DNA from: Paracoccaceae bacterium
Lineage (GTDB): Bacteria > Pseudomonadota > Alphaproteobacteria > Rhodobacterales > Rhodobacteraceae
Reading direction: 5' to 3'
DNA: 5,961 bases
Assembly: GCA_030625695.1 (NCBI GenBank)
Contig: DAOUQK010000236.1
Location: forward strand, 1-5,961
Shown here: positions 5,136-5,961 of the stretch, piece after piece
Position numbering within the stretch: the first letter of the stretch is position 1
Layout of the letters: every line of letters starts with the position of its first letter
Notes under the pieces: generated by a model
Databases searched by the model: none
Seen by the model: the letters and a program-made list of their open reading frames with translations, nothing else
What the model was told of the DNA's origin: nothing
Translations under genes and position numbers: made by a program

Positions 5136-5961
5136 TTTCAACAACCCCCTCGGCACTTACCCACCAGGTCTGTATGCCATTGTTATGATAGGTTGAATTC
5201 AGACCCCGAACGCTGCGCAGATCATCCTTTTTCGGTTGTACATACCCCGTTGCGTCGCGCGCGCGCGATTGCAACAGCATCTCTTGCCCGTCCCAGATAT
5301 GATCCAGATAAAACCGGGTCAGCGCCTTGTCGCGTGCCTGTCCATCCAGCCGCGCAGGCGTCCAGTTCACCCCGCCATCCAGCGAAATATCGACGCCCTC
5401 AATCGCTCCGCGCCCCGACCACGCCAGCCCGGTTATCACCAGCGGCCCCGATCCATGTTGGATCGGCATTTGCGGACTGGGCGCCGTAATCACCGATTTG
5501 GCGTCCATCTCCCAGGTCCATTTGCGGGCAATGCCATTGTCCAGAAGGTCGGTATATTTCGACGTCTCCTCCTTGGTCTCCACCGGGCCTTTGGTGATCT
5601 CAATCCGGCGCAACCACTTGATCCAAAGGTTGCCTTCCCAGCCCGGCACCACCAATCGTACCGGATACCCATGCTCTTTGCGCAGCGCCTCGCCGTTGGC
5701 CTTGAACGCCACCAGGCAATCATCCAGCGCCTTGTCCAACGGGATAGAACGGCCATTGGAAGACGCATCAGCACCTTCAACAAACACCCATTTGCCAGTC
5801 GTCTGAATCCCGGCCTCTTCCAGCAGCAACCGAAGTGGCACGCCGGTGTACTCCATGTTGTGGATCATGCCGTGGGTAAACTGCGCGCCGTTCAACTGCG
5901 CGCCGTTCCATTCCATGCCGGAATTGGCGGCGCATTCGCAGAAATATACGTGGTTTTCGCG
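5119..5961 (-). CDS. soxC: SoxC, molybdenum subunit of sulfane dehydrogenase SoxCD (N-terminus outside window)
   Basis: Sulfite-oxidase-family molybdoenzyme that, with SoxD, oxidises sulfane sulfur on the SoxYZ carrier in the periplasm. Only the last 280 residues are visible; SoxC proteins are about 430 long, so roughly the first third, with the expected twin-arginine signal, is missing. The frame is open to the window edge, and the ATG at 5916 is internal. Visible residue 10, in ECAANSGMEW, is the conserved cysteine expected to bind molybdenum; another Cys lies two residues before it. Further family blocks are GYPVRLVVPGWEG followed by KWLRR (98-119, cofactor domain), EETSKYTDL (131-139), MDAKSV (152-157, start of the Ig-like dimerisation domain), WSGRGAIEGVDISLDGG (181-197), and ARDATGYVQP (234-243). 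It differs from true sulfite dehydrogenases by these SoxC-type blocks and by lying before soxD. It ends 17 bases inside soxD, which supports balanced synthesis of the two subunits. Confidence 0.94.
   Translation of the reverse strand, partial: RENHVYFCECAANSGMEWNGAQLNGAQFTHGMIHNMEYTGVPLRLLLEEAGIQTTGKWVFVEGADASSNGRSIPLDKALDDCLVAFKANGEALRKEHGYPVRLVVPGWEGNLWIKWLRRIEITKGPVETKEETSKYTDLLDNGIARKWTWEMDAKSVITAPSPQMPIQHGSGPLVITGLAWSGRGAIEGVDISLDGGVNWTPARLDGQARDKALTRFYLDHIWDGQEMLLQSRARDATGYVQPKKDDLRSVRGLNSTYHNNGIQTWWVSAEGVVENVEVA
5145..5150 (-). promoter_or_regulatory. Ribosome binding site deciding the soxD start
   Basis: AGGGGG on the - strand lies 9 bases before ATG 5135 and inside the soxC coding end. 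It supports the ATG over the in-frame GTG at 5156, which lies upstream of this site and so cannot use it. Confidence 0.7.
5881..5910. repeat. 15-bp tandem repeat within soxC
   Basis: Two adjacent 15-base units, CTGCGCGCCGTTCAA and CTGCGCGCCGTTCCA (+ strand), differ at one base. In soxC they encode the successive pentads NGAQL and NGAQF shortly after the molybdenum-binding cysteine. Both copies keep the frame. Confidence 0.85.

Noticed and set aside
4422..5489. 355-codon open frame on the + strand opposite soxD and soxC
   Set aside because: It spans two genes with clear haem and molybdenum-enzyme motifs and has no motif of its own; it looks like a GC-driven shadow frame.
5119..5916. soxC starting at the ATG at 5916
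   Set aside because: The molybdenum-binding cysteine lies upstream of it in the same open frame, so this Met is internal and the gene continues beyond the window.

Overview
The window looks like a piece of an alphaproteobacterial chromosome, most likely from the Rhodobacterales (Roseobacter/Paracoccus relatives). The evidence is moderately high GC, tightly packed and overlapping genes, and Sox proteins in the order soxC-soxD-soxE-soxF that read like those of that group. The placement is by motif memory and was not tested by a search.

Left part (1-2042, + strand): three genes of a high-affinity zinc uptake locus. They are zur (Fur-family zinc repressor, 5' end outside the window), znuC (ABC ATPase with a histidine-rich tail) and znuB (ABC-3 family permease). 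The zur stop overlaps the znuC start (ATGA) and the znuC stop overlaps the znuB start (TGATG), so this is one translationally coupled unit. The zinc-binding protein gene znuA is not in the window. Zur with zinc would repress uptake; ZnuB and ZnuC form the inner-membrane pore and motor.

Middle (2043-2113): a 71-base convergent intergenic region with a strong inverted repeat, the likely shared terminator of both operons.

Right part (2114-5961, - strand): the distal half of a thiosulfate-oxidation (sox) operon. Read from the right edge leftwards it holds soxC (molybdenum subunit of sulfane dehydrogenase, N-terminal part outside), soxD (its dihaem cytochrome c), soxE (dihaem cytochrome c) and soxF (FAD protein related to flavocytochrome c sulfide dehydrogenase). 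SoxCD oxidises the sulfane sulfur held on the SoxYZ carrier in the periplasm and passes the electrons to c-type cytochromes. SoxE and SoxF together resemble the two subunits of a sulfide dehydrogenase. The presence of soxCD suggests thiosulfate is oxidised fully to sulfate. soxC/soxD overlap, soxD/soxE are 4 bases apart and soxE/soxF 54 bases apart, so all four are probably one transcript. Its promoter is outside the window.

There is no gene-free stretch longer than 71 bases. I see no RNA genes, mobile elements or CRISPR. I do not find a clearly undescribed system. The most interesting points are the SoxE domain make-up, the near-duplicate cytochrome modules in soxD and soxE, the histidine-rich ZnuC tail, and two short in-frame tandem repeats.
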